NCBI GenBank assembly: GCA_020746105.1
Contig: CM036622.1
Location: 21,553,487-21,617,486, forward strand
Length of the DNA: 64,000 bases
Reading direction: 5' to 3'
Origin: Trogon surrucura
Taxonomy: Eukaryota; Chordata; Aves; Trogoniformes; Trogonidae
The notes under the pieces are model-generated. The model made no database searches and was not told the DNA's origin. It worked only from the letters and a program-made list of their open reading frames with translations. This document shows, one piece after another, positions 25,505 through 36,403 of the stretch (positions are counted from its first letter, which is position 1; each line of letters begins with the position of its first letter). The position numbers and the translations under genes were made by a program.

Positions 25505-25870
25505 GGTCAGGAAGGAATTTTCCCCCGGGGCAGATTGGCACTGGTCCCCGGGGGTTTTTTGCCTTCCTCTGCAGCACTGAGCATGACCACTTGTCAGGGC
25601 TCCTCTGCTCCCTTTGGGCTCGGTTACTGCCTGCTGCTCTTTGTGCACCACGGAGACAGCCTCTTGTGCCCTGCAGCTGGGGGGAGGAAGGCTTTTTTTT
25701 CCCCCCACGGTTTGTTAACAAGTGTCCACGGGGGTTTTTTGCCTTCCTCTGCAGCACTGAGCACGGCCCCTGGCCAGGGCTTCTTTGGGCCACGTTGGCC
25801 CAGTGGCCGCTGCTCGGGCTCCACGAAGGTGGTCCTCCTGCCCCGTATCCGGGGGGAGGAGCTTCTTAGA
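25505..25870. repeat. Two tandem 180-bp units
   Basis: A 34-bp core beginning GGGGGTTTTTTGCCTTCCTC and continuing TGCAGCACTGAGCA occurs at 25551-25584 and again at 25731-25764, exactly 180 bp apart. Weaker similarity extends on both sides: 'ggaaggaattttccccc' against 'ggaaggctttttttt', and 'gggggaggaagg' against 'ggggggaggagc'. Because 180 is a multiple of three, every frame repeats with a 60-residue period. In one frame GGFLPSSAALS appears twice. The first unit contains the phrase 'ggtcaggaaggaattttccc', which I recall from sauropsid interspersed repeats. Confidence 0.85.
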
Positions 25871-26074
25871 GTCCCAGGGAGGGCCTGTTAGATGCACAAA
25901 ACAGTGAGAAATTGGAAGGATCAATATCGCTGACAAACACCCAGTGCCCAGGTGCACCTGGCAATCCTAAAGAAGCTCTGTCTGTCGCACGTGAACAAAC
26001 CACACCATTCGTGCGTCTGACTAGTTCTTCATCCAGTGTGGGACCGACAGCGCATCCACCTGCTCACATGAAGC

Positions 26075-26160
26075 CACCAGCACCCCCAAGTCCTTCTCTG
26101 CGGGGCTGTTCTCGATCCACTTGTCACCCAGCCTGTATTGGTGCTTGGGACAACCACAGG
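26075..26160 (-). mobile_element. CR1 ORF2 scrap
   Basis: On the minus strand this encodes PKHQYRLGDKWIENSPAEKD, followed by LGVLVA. This is the CR1 ORF2 segment that in the 16.4-kb copy reads PRFQYKLG, then [14 protein letters not shown]. Both flanks lose similarity quickly, so only about 85-100 bp survive. It is antisense to the TATA-like promoter of the surrounding block. Confidence 0.8.
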
Positions 26161-26559
26161 ACACCAGGTCATAAGAGGGGCTCATCAGCTCTCCCTGCCC
26201 TGCGCAGGCATGAGAGCGCTTTTCCTGCCTCACTGGCTCAGAAGCACAGCAGCGGAGCAAGTTTCGGAAGGCAAAACATGTGCTTGTCATCCATACTTGT
26301 CACACGTGAGCAAATACCCCCCAGCACCACACACTCCTCTTCAGCTGCTTCTCCTGGGTCTGGTCAGCACCGACGCTCCCTCTGCAGGACCCGGCACTGC
26401 TTGTCCTGTGCTCCTGCTGCTCCTTGCCCTGACTCTGGGGCTTTCCTTGGCCACATTGCAAGGGAGGGTTTGTCAGCTCAACTGAGCCAGCACCAGCCTG
26501 CTCCTGGCTGCACGTGCACAGGGGGCTGACAGTGGTGAGCTTCGTCTCTAAAACAGGCA

Positions 26560-26997
26560 AAGTTAAAAGTAAAATGGTTAAAGTAAAAAGTTTAAAGTAA
26601 GAAGGTAAAGTAAAAAGGTTAAAGTTAAAAGGTTAAAGTAAGTAAAAAAGTTAAGGTGAAAAGGTTAAAGTTAAAAGGTTAAAGTAAGCAGGTTAAAGCA
26701 AAAAGGTTAAAGTTAAAGTTAAGTTAAAAAAGTAAAGTAAAGTAAGGTAAAGTAAAGTAATATAAAATAAAACAAAATAAAAGTAAAAATAAAGTGAAGT
26801 AAAAGTAGAAGTAAAAGTAAAGTAAAAGTGAAAAAGTAAAAGTAAAATAAAGTAAATTAAAGTATGAGTAAAAGTAAAGTAAAATAAAAGTAAAATAAAA
26901 TAAAATAAAAGTAAAAATAAAATGAAGTAAAAGTAGAAGTAAAAGTAAAAGTAAAATAAAATAAACTAATATAAAGTAAAATAAAATAAAATAAAGT
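26560..26997. repeat. A/G/T-rich satellite, units of AAAGT and GGTTAAAGTAAAA
   Basis: 438 bp built almost only of A, G and T on the plus strand, with just a few C. The left part has units of about 9-14 bp around AAAAGGTTAAAGT. The right part changes to AAAGT and AAAAT pentamers. The reverse strand translates to a long Phe/Tyr/Leu run (27146-26724), an artefact of composition. The array follows directly on the GC-rich composite block. Confidence 0.92.
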
Positions 26998-27149
26998 CCA
27001 GCTGAAGCTCTGAGAGAAGATACACATCCTACATCAACAAATGATACACGAACAAGCGCAAGGCAGGAAAACATCAGGCAGAGCGCCGTGAGTTTCTGCT
27101 CCAGTTTGGAAATTAAATCAGAGTAGGCAGATGTGCCTGGAGGCACGAG

Positions 27150-27315
27150 CAGACCACGGGGTGACTATGAGCCGTGGATGTGATACAGGTAAATGCATTC
27201 CTGTGTGTCAGGCAAGATATTTCCACAGGAAAGGCAAGTATTGTGCAATCGCTGGGGAGACCTCTTCAGGACCACTCTAGACGCTTCTCGTTCCTCAAGT
27301 TCAGGAAAGCTAAAT
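27150..27315 (+). mobile_element. Ancient CR1 ORF2 fragment
   Basis: The order of phrases 'gggtgactatgagccgtgga', 'gtgtgtcaggcaagatattt', 'aaggcaagtattgtgcaatc' and 'gggagacctcttcaggacca' fits old CR1 sequence, from the VLVD-AxxMSxxC region through ARYFPQ-like coding to the VRPHLEY equivalent. Gaps are evident and no frame is intact. It lies just outside the satellite, in the opposite orientation to the 26.1-kb scrap. Confidence 0.6.
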
Positions 27316-30300
27316 TCTGTCAGGGATGAAGGCAAAGACCGAGCAGCTGATTAGGAGCATGGAAGACGACGATGACTGGAAGGAGCAGGACAAGGGCTGA
27401 CAGGGCTGCCATCACTTTCAAGAAAGGTATCAAGGATGAAGGCCAAAGGAGGAAGAGAGCTTCTGAAGTGCAAGGCAAAAGATGGGTAAAAACAAAAAAC
27501 AATTCACCAGCTCATTTTAAATAAACAAATAAATTGTATCTCTTTGTGGCAACAAAGGTCCTCTCCGTCTTCTTGTAACTGCTTTACTTAACAGAACTTG
27601 ACACCCAAATATAGCAACTTACGAAGAAGACCCCCATTGTTTCTGCCTAAACTTTCATATACCTTCACCTTGCATGTGGCTGGAACAGCTTCAGCCTCTG
27701 TACAGAATTGTCCACCTGTGAACAGCTCCTCTAGAACCCCAAATCAGCAAACCATGACTGTGTGAATGCTGAGTTCAGTGCTGTTAGATGCTCTCAGTCC
27801 AAGGGTTTTTAGCTGCTTTATTAAAACATGGCTTTAGTTATTTGGGTTGGGTTTTTAAAATGCCCACAGACCCCCAAGGACTGCATTCCAACACATTAAA
27901 ATGTATTATATTATTGCAATATTTGCACTAGCACTTATTAAAACTGTGTTAAGGGAGTTGGGATCATAAATCCTCATGGTCTGCATCCATACCCGAGCTG
28001 GAGTATGCTTATGTTTGATAGATGGGCTGTAAAATAAGGGCACATTTGCACGTGTGATGTGTGAATAGTTTCTCCATTTATTTATTGTAGCTGATGCATT
28101 GCAGGGCCTGGGACAGACCCTGTGTACTAGACAGAACTGACAGAAGGGGAAATGACGGTGGATAAAAAAGTGTGTTGTCAGAGTGCCTGAATAAACATCA
28201 ATTAAATCTTCCAGCTGATTTCTTTGGACTTTGAATCAAACAAACAGTTCTAAAAACCATTCCCGATGTCTATGTGTTCCATTAGTGTAGCGGCTAAGAC
28301 TGAAGCTTCCCAGTGCTGGACCCATTCTGAAGGGCTGACAAGATGCATAAGAAAATGCTCATTCAAACCCAATCCACATGCCCAGAAAATAGAAGCAGGA
28401 AAATGTGGAAAAGATTAGGCTTGAAGAAATGTGCAAAATACATTACGCTGTCTATGCTAAAAATTTACACTCTGAAGCCACTATTCTTATTACGTGTGGA
28501 GAATGGTACAAGTGATGGCTAGAAGGAGCTTTTAATCTCACACTATTACCCTTTCTATAAGGCCAGGCTTTCATTCTTACACAAGGGTCTCTTCAAGGGC
28601 TGTCCTTGTTTCTTCTCTCTGAAGTAAACCAACATCTTTCAGAAACATTAAAACCCTTCACTCTCTCGTAAAGCAAAGGAAGACAAACAAGGCAGTAACA
28701 TGGGATGATGACACCTTAATCAGGAAGGCACTTGAGGGAAGTATCACTGTGCAAGTCACTTGCAAACCTGTTGTTCAGTCTTACTAAAATCAAGCACATT
28801 GCATTTTCGCTGAACTAAGCAAGCACAGCGAAGTGAGTAGGATGAAACAAGACTCTTTCACAAAAATCACAGTAAGAGTATTTTACCTCTATCAAAATAA
28901 GGAAAACACACCACAATTTAAGAACGTTCCCTGCCTTTTAGGGACGAAAGTGCAGTAAGCAAAAGCCAGCCACGTTAAAGTTAGCAGATCTTTGCCTTCT
29001 GTCAAATTTCAAGGGTCAGGCTTTAAATGAAGCTGTCAGAAGGGCATGTGGCAGGAAAGGTACAGGAAACATAGAGGGGAGCTGATGCCTTGGGAACAGA
29101 TGATGACAGAGGAAGGTAGTGTAGGCAAGAGAGGATGGCTACCAGGTTGTGCCTACATATTCTTTATTTCACTTGAAAATCACCAGGGCTTTATATGTTT
29201 CTCTCTTATTTCCTCCTCTAAACCAACAGTATATTTACAAACACCCTATAGACATTATTTAGTATTAGACAATGATAGCACTACCAGAAAATGTGAATGG
29301 GAAGGACACCTAAGTACTGCCACATGCAAGCCTTGGGGTATAAGGTGTGGGAGAGGCCATGCACCTAAGCTGCACGACATTCTCCTCTCACACAAGCTCA
29401 TACTCAGCCTGTTAGCAATTATAAGGACCAGTGATAGAGAGACCTACCATTTGTAGTAGTGTCACAGGGACCTGGAGATCCCGGCTGAGGCACTAGGATC
29501 AGTTGTAACGCAGAATGTTGTACCCATTACATAAGGCATGACAGGCAAAACAGGTGGGGAAGGCAAAATCATGGAGCGGTAGTGGAAACCAAAGTGATTT
29601 TGCAGAGTCATGCCACAGGGTCAGCAGCAAGAACCCGGAATAAAAGCAGGATGGGGGCTCTTTCACTGCACATCTGCACATCCCTCTGACATGCCCTCAG
29701 AAGGTGGTGTGACAGAGCAAGCTATGTCTGTGTTAAACTGGCAAATCTGCCTCATGTTCTAGTGAACGCATGTCCAAACATAACAGAAACATAAATTATT
29801 AAATTATGTGCCAGAGAACAAATCTGCCCAGAAAAGCTGCTTGACACTCCAGTGAAGGACTACAACTGAGAACCTATTGAGGCAGCAGTCCGTAGCTATC
29901 AACTTTGAATGATTACGCCTCCGAATCCTGCAGAGAAATGGTTTTCCACAGAGGAAATGCCAGTATGACTAGGGAGGAGGCCAACACTTGTAAAAGCAGT
30001 GCTTGGCAGAGACTGCTTCGGCATGTGTTGCTGCTTTCAGTACTCCCAAGCCACTAGGACAAGCAGAAGAGCAAGGTGGCCCCATCCGGCTTCATAAACT
30101 TCACCCAGGAGGAAGGTGGAACTAGGAGGTTTCTGGAACCATGAGCATTCTGGAGGCCTGTAGTGCTTCAATACACTAAGTATAATGGTTGTGGTTAAGA
30201 TTTCATTTGGTTGTGGCAGTACTCCTGCAATAACTATCTTTCCCATTTAGCACGGCACCGCTAGGCAAGGAGCTCTGTACACCCACAACCTCACAAGGCC

Positions 30301-32640
30301 CCTGAGGGCAGGGCATTGGGGTGCTGGGAAGCTTTGAGACTCTGATCCAAAATGCACAGAAAAAGCCCAGAGGGCTCTTTTGCCCTCGTCAGGTACACCG
30401 TGCAAAGCTGGAGCTAGAAATAGTGTTTCTTCACAGTCCCATAAGGTCTCGAGGGCACCAGATCAGCTTTTAACTGGCTGGTGGCATCTGCTCAGGGAAA
30501 CTACGCTAGCCTATTACAAGTTCATAACTGCAAAATGTTGCCTGAAAATGGAAAGGCAACTTCTTCCTCATTGTTAGAGCAACCAGTTGAGTACTACAGT
30601 ATGTAAGTGGTGTCAGTCTGCCCAGCTTGGGCCACCACTGTCACAGCTGAGTCTGGGCTGAAGATGCACAATTTCCTCTTCCTTGAAGCTGGAGAGCAGC
30701 AAGGGTTGACCCTTTAAGAAACTCTGCATCACCGGTGTCTAGTAACAGCGAGGAAAGCAAAACAAGCCAAAATTTATTTGAGTCCTGTGGATGGAAATCC
30801 GCCAGGTATGCACACACGGCTTGGGTTTGCAGAGCGGGAAGGGAGGATGTATACACAGGTGAAAATAAAAAAACTGGAATTTAAGTGATTACATAGAATG
30901 TGAAGTCAGCATTAATTGAACTTTTGATTTCAATCCCCAGTCTTAGTGTTGTGATAGTATTCTCTGATCAGAGATAAGAGTGGTGAAAGACAGGCACAGA
31001 TGGTTTGGGTTAGAGTCAGATTAAACTTTCTTCCTCCAGAATAGCTTCTCACACATTACATTTAGACCTGAAGTTCCATATTTTTCCTCAGGCTTTCATT
31101 GGCTGTATTTACTTAGACCTGGTTGTTTCCTCTTGTTAGTAACTTCCTGAAGCAAGACATTGCAAACCAGTGGCTACTTCAAGTGATCTCCAGTTTCATC
31201 TACTTCAACAACCATAAAATGTCCAAGTTTCCTTATCTTCCAGAGCTATTGTGCTTTCTTGCCTTTGTGATCTCACCATCAACCCAAAATTTAGCAAACT
31301 CCACATATATATATGTGGAAGGCTCCCGGCTTTTTCCTTTTTCACACGCACTGGGCCTATAACACGTGAGTTTACTGTATCTATACCTTCCCATTACTCC
31401 TCTGTAATATTAAAATCTGATTTCTTCATGTCCACTCACCTATCCAGACCTGAAAGCCACAACTTCCTCCTCTCTTGCCTGGGCGATGTCCATGTAGAAC
31501 AGAAGTGGAAACATTACCTTCTTTGCCTAAATACAATCACTCTCTTAGATACTTTCACTGACTGCCCTTTTTTCACTGCATCAGGTTCAACCTTTCAGTC
31601 TTGACCTTCAAAGTGATTCACAGCAATATCAGTTACCTACACTAGGTTGCTAGCTCATAATCCTTTCCACCCTCAGTCATGGATCTTAAACTGCTGCATT
31701 TTCTCATTTAGAAAGTGTGTGTGCATGTGTAAGTGCATGTGTGTCTCTCCCTCTCCAGGCCTAGATACACACAGCCTACACTGTAAGTCCTGCTCACATG
31801 TTTCTGAATGCATGTTCCCACAGTTTTAAACTGAAAGGATGAAAATATGCCTTAGGTTCCCTTCTTATTTACTACATCTAAGTGATTTTTGCAATTCCTT
31901 TATTAACACCAATCATACGTTCTAAAATATGCCAAAGAGAAGCTTATCCCTTTTTCTGACATGAGAAAAACTTCCTGGGGATGGTGCATGGTGCAAAGCC
32001 TGAGCAGCTGATTAGGAGTCCAACGCCGGTGCCAGGGCCAGCCTGCACACACACGCAACTGCTCGTGTCCCTAGCTGCTGTTCAGCTGTGAGACCTGGCA
32101 GAACTCAGAACTGCATGACTGGCATGTTTGCTTTAAAGAGCATCTTCCACATGGTGGCTGTCTCCATTTCTGTGACAGTAGCTAGTTAGGTCAGTAGTTG
32201 ATGAACCTCAACATAGTGGGATCTGCTTCCTCCTGCTGCTTCTGTGTTACTGAAGCCTCAGGATAACTGCCCATATAAATTGCTTTCAGGATTTCCTGCT
32301 GTATATGAGACTCATGTTACCTTACTTAAGGTCAGATTCAGCCTTCTGCTATGTTAAGATGTATCAATTAATGAACATTTCTCCCCTGTTTGCCTCTCCT
32401 CATCAACTCCCTTTCTCCCTCCTCTTTCACACATTTCCTTTTCTCAATCAATCCCTCATGTACTTGAGTCTGTTCAGAGCGAGCCTTCCTGCCTGCCGTC
32501 AAGTCAGAGAACAGGCGCAGGCTTCCTCACGCCAGGGAAAAAGGCATTATTGTATAACACTACTTAGCCTTTTTAAGAGCGTTTAATGTTCAAATCTGCC
32601 CGAGCATGAACTAGTTCATATGACACAGAGCAGGAAATGA
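27316..32640. other. Unique sequence, nothing recognised
   Basis: Over 5 kb of AT-leaning sequence with only short, featureless open frames. No transposon or RNA gene recognised. Conserved non-coding elements cannot be judged without alignment. Confidence 0.55.
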
Positions 32641-32765
32641 TTTATAAATAGAGAAACAGAGGCAGAAAGGTAACAGGAGTTGTGCAGGGTCTCACAGAGA
32701 GATCACAGCAGGGTCAGAAGTCTCCTGACTTCTAACTCCAGACCTTTAACTCCTTTAACGTGCTG
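32641..32765 (-). mobile_element. MIR-like SINE remnant
   Basis: On the plus strand: 'agagaaacagaggcagaaag', then 'gtaacaggag', 'tgcagggtctcacagag', 'agcagggtcagaag' and 'actccagacctttaactcc'. This is the order of a reverse-oriented MIR: ATGAGGAAACTGAGGC, AGAGGTTAAGTGACTTG, CAAGGTCACACAGC, GGCAGAGCCAGGA, ACTCCAGAGCCC. It is a fairly complete core plus 3' part. Confidence 0.65.
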
Positions 32766-35700
32766 TGTTTCATTTTCTGTGTTTCACTTCACGTGTTTCA
32801 TTTTACACCACAAATTACTAACTGATCTACACTCGAACCCACTGCATTTTCACTCAGCCTGCACAAAGAGAACTGGTGCTGCGTGAGCGTGCACCGTGCG
32901 TTTCCTGAGTAAAGGAAAAGTTGACTCCTTGCTTCCAGGGCAGACCTTGCAATGACCCGACAGCCCAGGCCAGCGTCGGTGCTGCCACAATGTCTGTCCC
33001 AGCAGAGCCGCCGCAGTGCCCACCTGTGCTGCACAGCCATCCTGCACTCGGACCTTCGAGCCACCTCCAGGTGAGCTGGGCCACCAGCACAGCACGACAT
33101 GCAGCCACACAGAGACACAGACGGTCCCCACGGCAGGGACAGGCACCTTAGTGCAGGGTCAGGGTTTCAGGACCCAAAGCCAGGACTTCTGCCCTTACTT
33201 CTGGCAAATCCCCTCAGGCAGAGACACCTGCAGCCAGGACTTCTGGAGCCTGGGGCACAGCACCATCTGAATTTACCCTCCGAATCTAGAATCTGGCCTC
33301 TTACAGACAGAGCAGTATTACAACTCACGAATCGATTCCACACAATTTTGGTGCTTTCTTTTTTTTTTTTTTTTTTTTTTTAATACTTCCTGCTAATTTA
33401 TATGTATAACCATACAAGCACATGTTAAAAGTAAACTCATCTCAAAAAAATAATTTCTGAGACTTACAAGCAGACACAGGTGGAATCTTCCAAAGCTGAC
33501 GTGCACACAGACACATATACGTATATGAAAAAAAAAAAATAGAATACAGTCTATGTCAAAACCAGTTGCCTACCCACTGCCTCTAACCAGACCTGAATCA
33601 CAGTGTAAACACAGACATGCACATCCCCTCTGCATGCAGTATGTCTGATTAAATATTTTGTAAGCCACCATGTTTTGCCAGGTTGGTAGAAAGATTTTCA
33701 GAGTATTAATTTATGTTTCTAACTGTCTGTTGGATTTAGATGCATCCTACATTATTCTGTTCTGTTAGATTTTCCAAAGGGGCTCTGAAAACTTATCTAA
33801 GTAACTCTGGAGAAAGAGGCTAAAAATGTAATGCTGTAGACTGCAGAAATAAATACTGGAAGTCATATCATACATATAACCATTCAGGTAGAAAAATTAA
33901 CTCTTGGGAAAATACTGGCACCAGCATGCTCCCTCACACACTGGTCTGTGCTTTTCATAGCCTTGTTGGTTTCAGTAGTCTTTTAAAGGAATTCACAGTA
34001 CCCCTCGTTTAAAAATGCAAAAAAAAAGAAATACTAACAATTGTAGTAACAAAGGACTACTGCTCCCAGGCAGACATCAGGCCAATCCCACTCTTACCTC
34101 CCAGGGCTCCCAATCTCCTTTTTTCCTCTCCTTGCAGCTCAAAGGAAAGAGGGATCCCTTTCCAGTTTCAGCATGGAGGTGCTATCCTCCACTGACTTCT
34201 CTTGCTCGTGGTTTGAACGCCAATAAGTAAGAGCAGAAAGCTATCCCCAGTGAAAACTAGAAAGTCAGTAATATAAGAGCAAGATAAGCGCTGTGACTTG
34301 ACACATATCCTGAGGCAGTGAATTTGAATCCATTCCTTGATCTGAAGTGCCAGACAACTTTCAGGTTTTTGATATGCGTATGCTGCAGTAGCTTTTATTG
34401 AAACAAAGAAGAGAAGGAGAACAAAGGAACAGGAGGAGGAAAGGGAGAGCATCTCATCCCAGTTACGGCATACGCAGTTAGAAGACTTAACTTGAGTCCA
34501 CGAGGCTGAATGCTAAAAATGCAATGATAACTTTGCCTCGGACTATCCGCAGCACAGACTTTGCCTCTGGACAACTGTGCCTCTCCATCATGATGTTTTA
34601 GGAGACTTCTTGTATGTGATGAAGAGAAGGCATGTCTTAACAGAGGGTTCACCTGGAACAGAAGGGACCACTGATCAATTCAGGAAAAGCATTTTAAACC
34701 TGACCGGTGTTCACGGCACCAAACCCACTGGTAGGCACGGTGGGGAGAGCTCTGCTGAAGCCACGGGAAGTGGCGGGAATTCGGCTTGTTACTGCTACAG
34801 CATCCCCAGCCACATGTTGATTAATGTCTTCTACCCTTGTTACTTGAGGCTAATGAACAACAGAGTCCTAATCCCCGACACACTCATTCCTGTTTCAGGA
34901 GGCATTTGCAGGTCTCCTTGCAGATTTCTGTTTTCCACACTGAACTTGGCCTGGTTTTAATCACTTTTCTAGTTCTTACCTTCAAACCTGTCATTCTAGT
35001 TGTTCAGGCTCTGGTATTTTTCCTGCTATATGGCCTTTTAAAAGAATTATGCTACTCAAAAATGAATAAATCTTTTTTTGCAGTCAAGGACTAAGGAAGA
35101 TTGTAGTGCAAGTGATATTCCCATTTATACAACTCAATGTATAGAATTATGGTTCTTTGGGGAATTTTAATTAGTTTAATCAAGTCATGTGTGGATGACT
35201 CGAATCGACCACATTCCTTTGTGTAAAGATACTCACTTTTTTTCCATTCCAAACACATAATCTACTCATTTTCTACAGATGAAATGTCTGGGGTTTTTCT
35301 ACAGTTATAAACCACTTAACATTTTTTTTACCGAATCTCATTTTATTATTTCTAGCATATCTGCCCTCTAAAAAAATTATGCAATGCTTCAATTTCATTT
35401 GACAAAACCAAGGTGATTGACTTTTTTAAAAAGATAAACAATTTTTTTGTAGTTATTCAAGGAAAATCTCCACCCATTCTTTGACTTGTTGAACAGTTAC
35501 AAAAGCTTTTCTAATTTAGAAGGATGTATGTGATGCAAAGAGAATAGGTGAATCATCATATTCAGTCTCCTGAAATCAGAAGCAACCATATAACTGCCCA
35601 TGAGGATACAGAAGTCTCCTTTTATGTGTGCCATAATTCACAAGGGTGCCCCCCAAACCGCTCAAGTGCTGGCTCCCCTGCAGAAGCAGATCTGTGGAGT

Positions 35701-35897
35701 GAAAGTGCCTGGACAAACAGAGGCAAAAAAGTGTCCCATACTAGTAAGGAAGGTCGAAACATCTCAGCAACTCCTCTTCATGTGACTTTCCACAGCACTG
35801 CCAAGCTGACTTTCCCTGCCCAATGGCAGAGAATGGTGAGTCGTGCAAACAAGAACCTCAGAGATCTCCCAGCATCACCAGGAGTGACCTGCCCTTT
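32766..35897. other. Unique sequence with a long T-run
   Basis: No gene recognised. AGCCAGGACTTCTG occurs twice, 54 bp apart (33179 and 33233). An uninterrupted T-run lies at 33359-33381. Confidence 0.55.
33359..33381. repeat. Poly(T), 23 bases
   Basis: Uninterrupted T-run. I see no SINE body beside it, so it is not clearly a retroposon tail. Confidence 0.9.
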
Positions 35898-36403
35898 CAT
35901 AGAATCATAAGACAGTTTTAGTTGGAAGAGACCTTCAAGATCATTAGGTCCAACCTTTTCCTAGCCCTATCAACACCACTAAACCATGTCCTTCAGCACA
36001 ACATCTCTCCATCTCTTAAACACCTCCAGGGATGGCGACTCAACCACCTTCCTGAGCAGCCTGTTCAATGCCTGACAACCCTTTCAGTAAAGAAATTCTT
36101 CCTAATATCCAACCTGAACCTCCCTTGGTGCAACTTAGGACCATTTCCCCTTGTCCTATCACTCGTCACTAGGCAGAACGGACCAACCCCTGCCTCATTA
36201 AAACCTCCTTTCAAGTAGTTGTAGAGAGCAGTAAGGTCTCTCTCAGTCTCCTCTCTTCCAGGCTAAACAGCCCCAGATCCCTCAGCCATTCCTCGCATGA
36301 CACACACTCGAAATCTTTTACCAGCTTGGCAGCCCACCTCTCTACTCTCTCCAGCACCAAAATGTCCTGCTGGTAGTGAGGGGCCCAAAACTGGACACAG
36401 CAG
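35898..36403 (-). mobile_element. CR1 LINE, 5'-truncated and degraded
   Basis: Minus strand, with a CATAGAATCATAA tail at the low end, then 'agttggaagagaccttcaag' and 'atcattaggtccaacctttt' on the plus strand. The ORF2 C-terminus follows. Motifs CVQFWAPHYQQD, LVLERVERWAAKLVKD and [13 protein letters not shown] are visible at 36250-36400. The frame then shifts near 36240-36250, just before the [18 protein letters not shown]. The arrangement is closest to the 7.7-kb copy, and both have the CAYYxxD variant and a 'ctcaaccacct' 3' region, so they are probably the same older subfamily. Confidence 0.9.

Larger units (their letters stand above)
24770..26545. other. GC-rich composite block of unknown origin
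   Basis: A sharp rise in GC against AT-rich flanks. The block holds a GC box and TATA-like box near its left end, a 55-bp tandem duplication, a 180-bp tandem duplication and an antisense CR1 scrap. It abuts an A-rich satellite on the right. Several overlapping frames of 130-205 codons are open because of the composition. The 180-bp unit resembles an interspersed-repeat phrase I remember from turtles and crocodilians, which I cannot check. It could be a degenerate LTR, a non-autonomous retroposon, or a GC-rich host segment. Confidence 0.5.

Noticed and set aside
25912..26529. 205-codon plus-strand frame in the GC-rich block
   Set aside because: It runs antisense through a CR1 scrap, overlaps other long frames, and has Ser/Pro/Ala-rich composition without a domain.
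26724..27146. 140-codon minus-strand frame rich in Phe, Tyr and Leu, resembling membrane helices
   Set aside because: It is the reverse complement of the A/G/T satellite. The hydrophobic look follows from TTT, TAT and TTA codons only.
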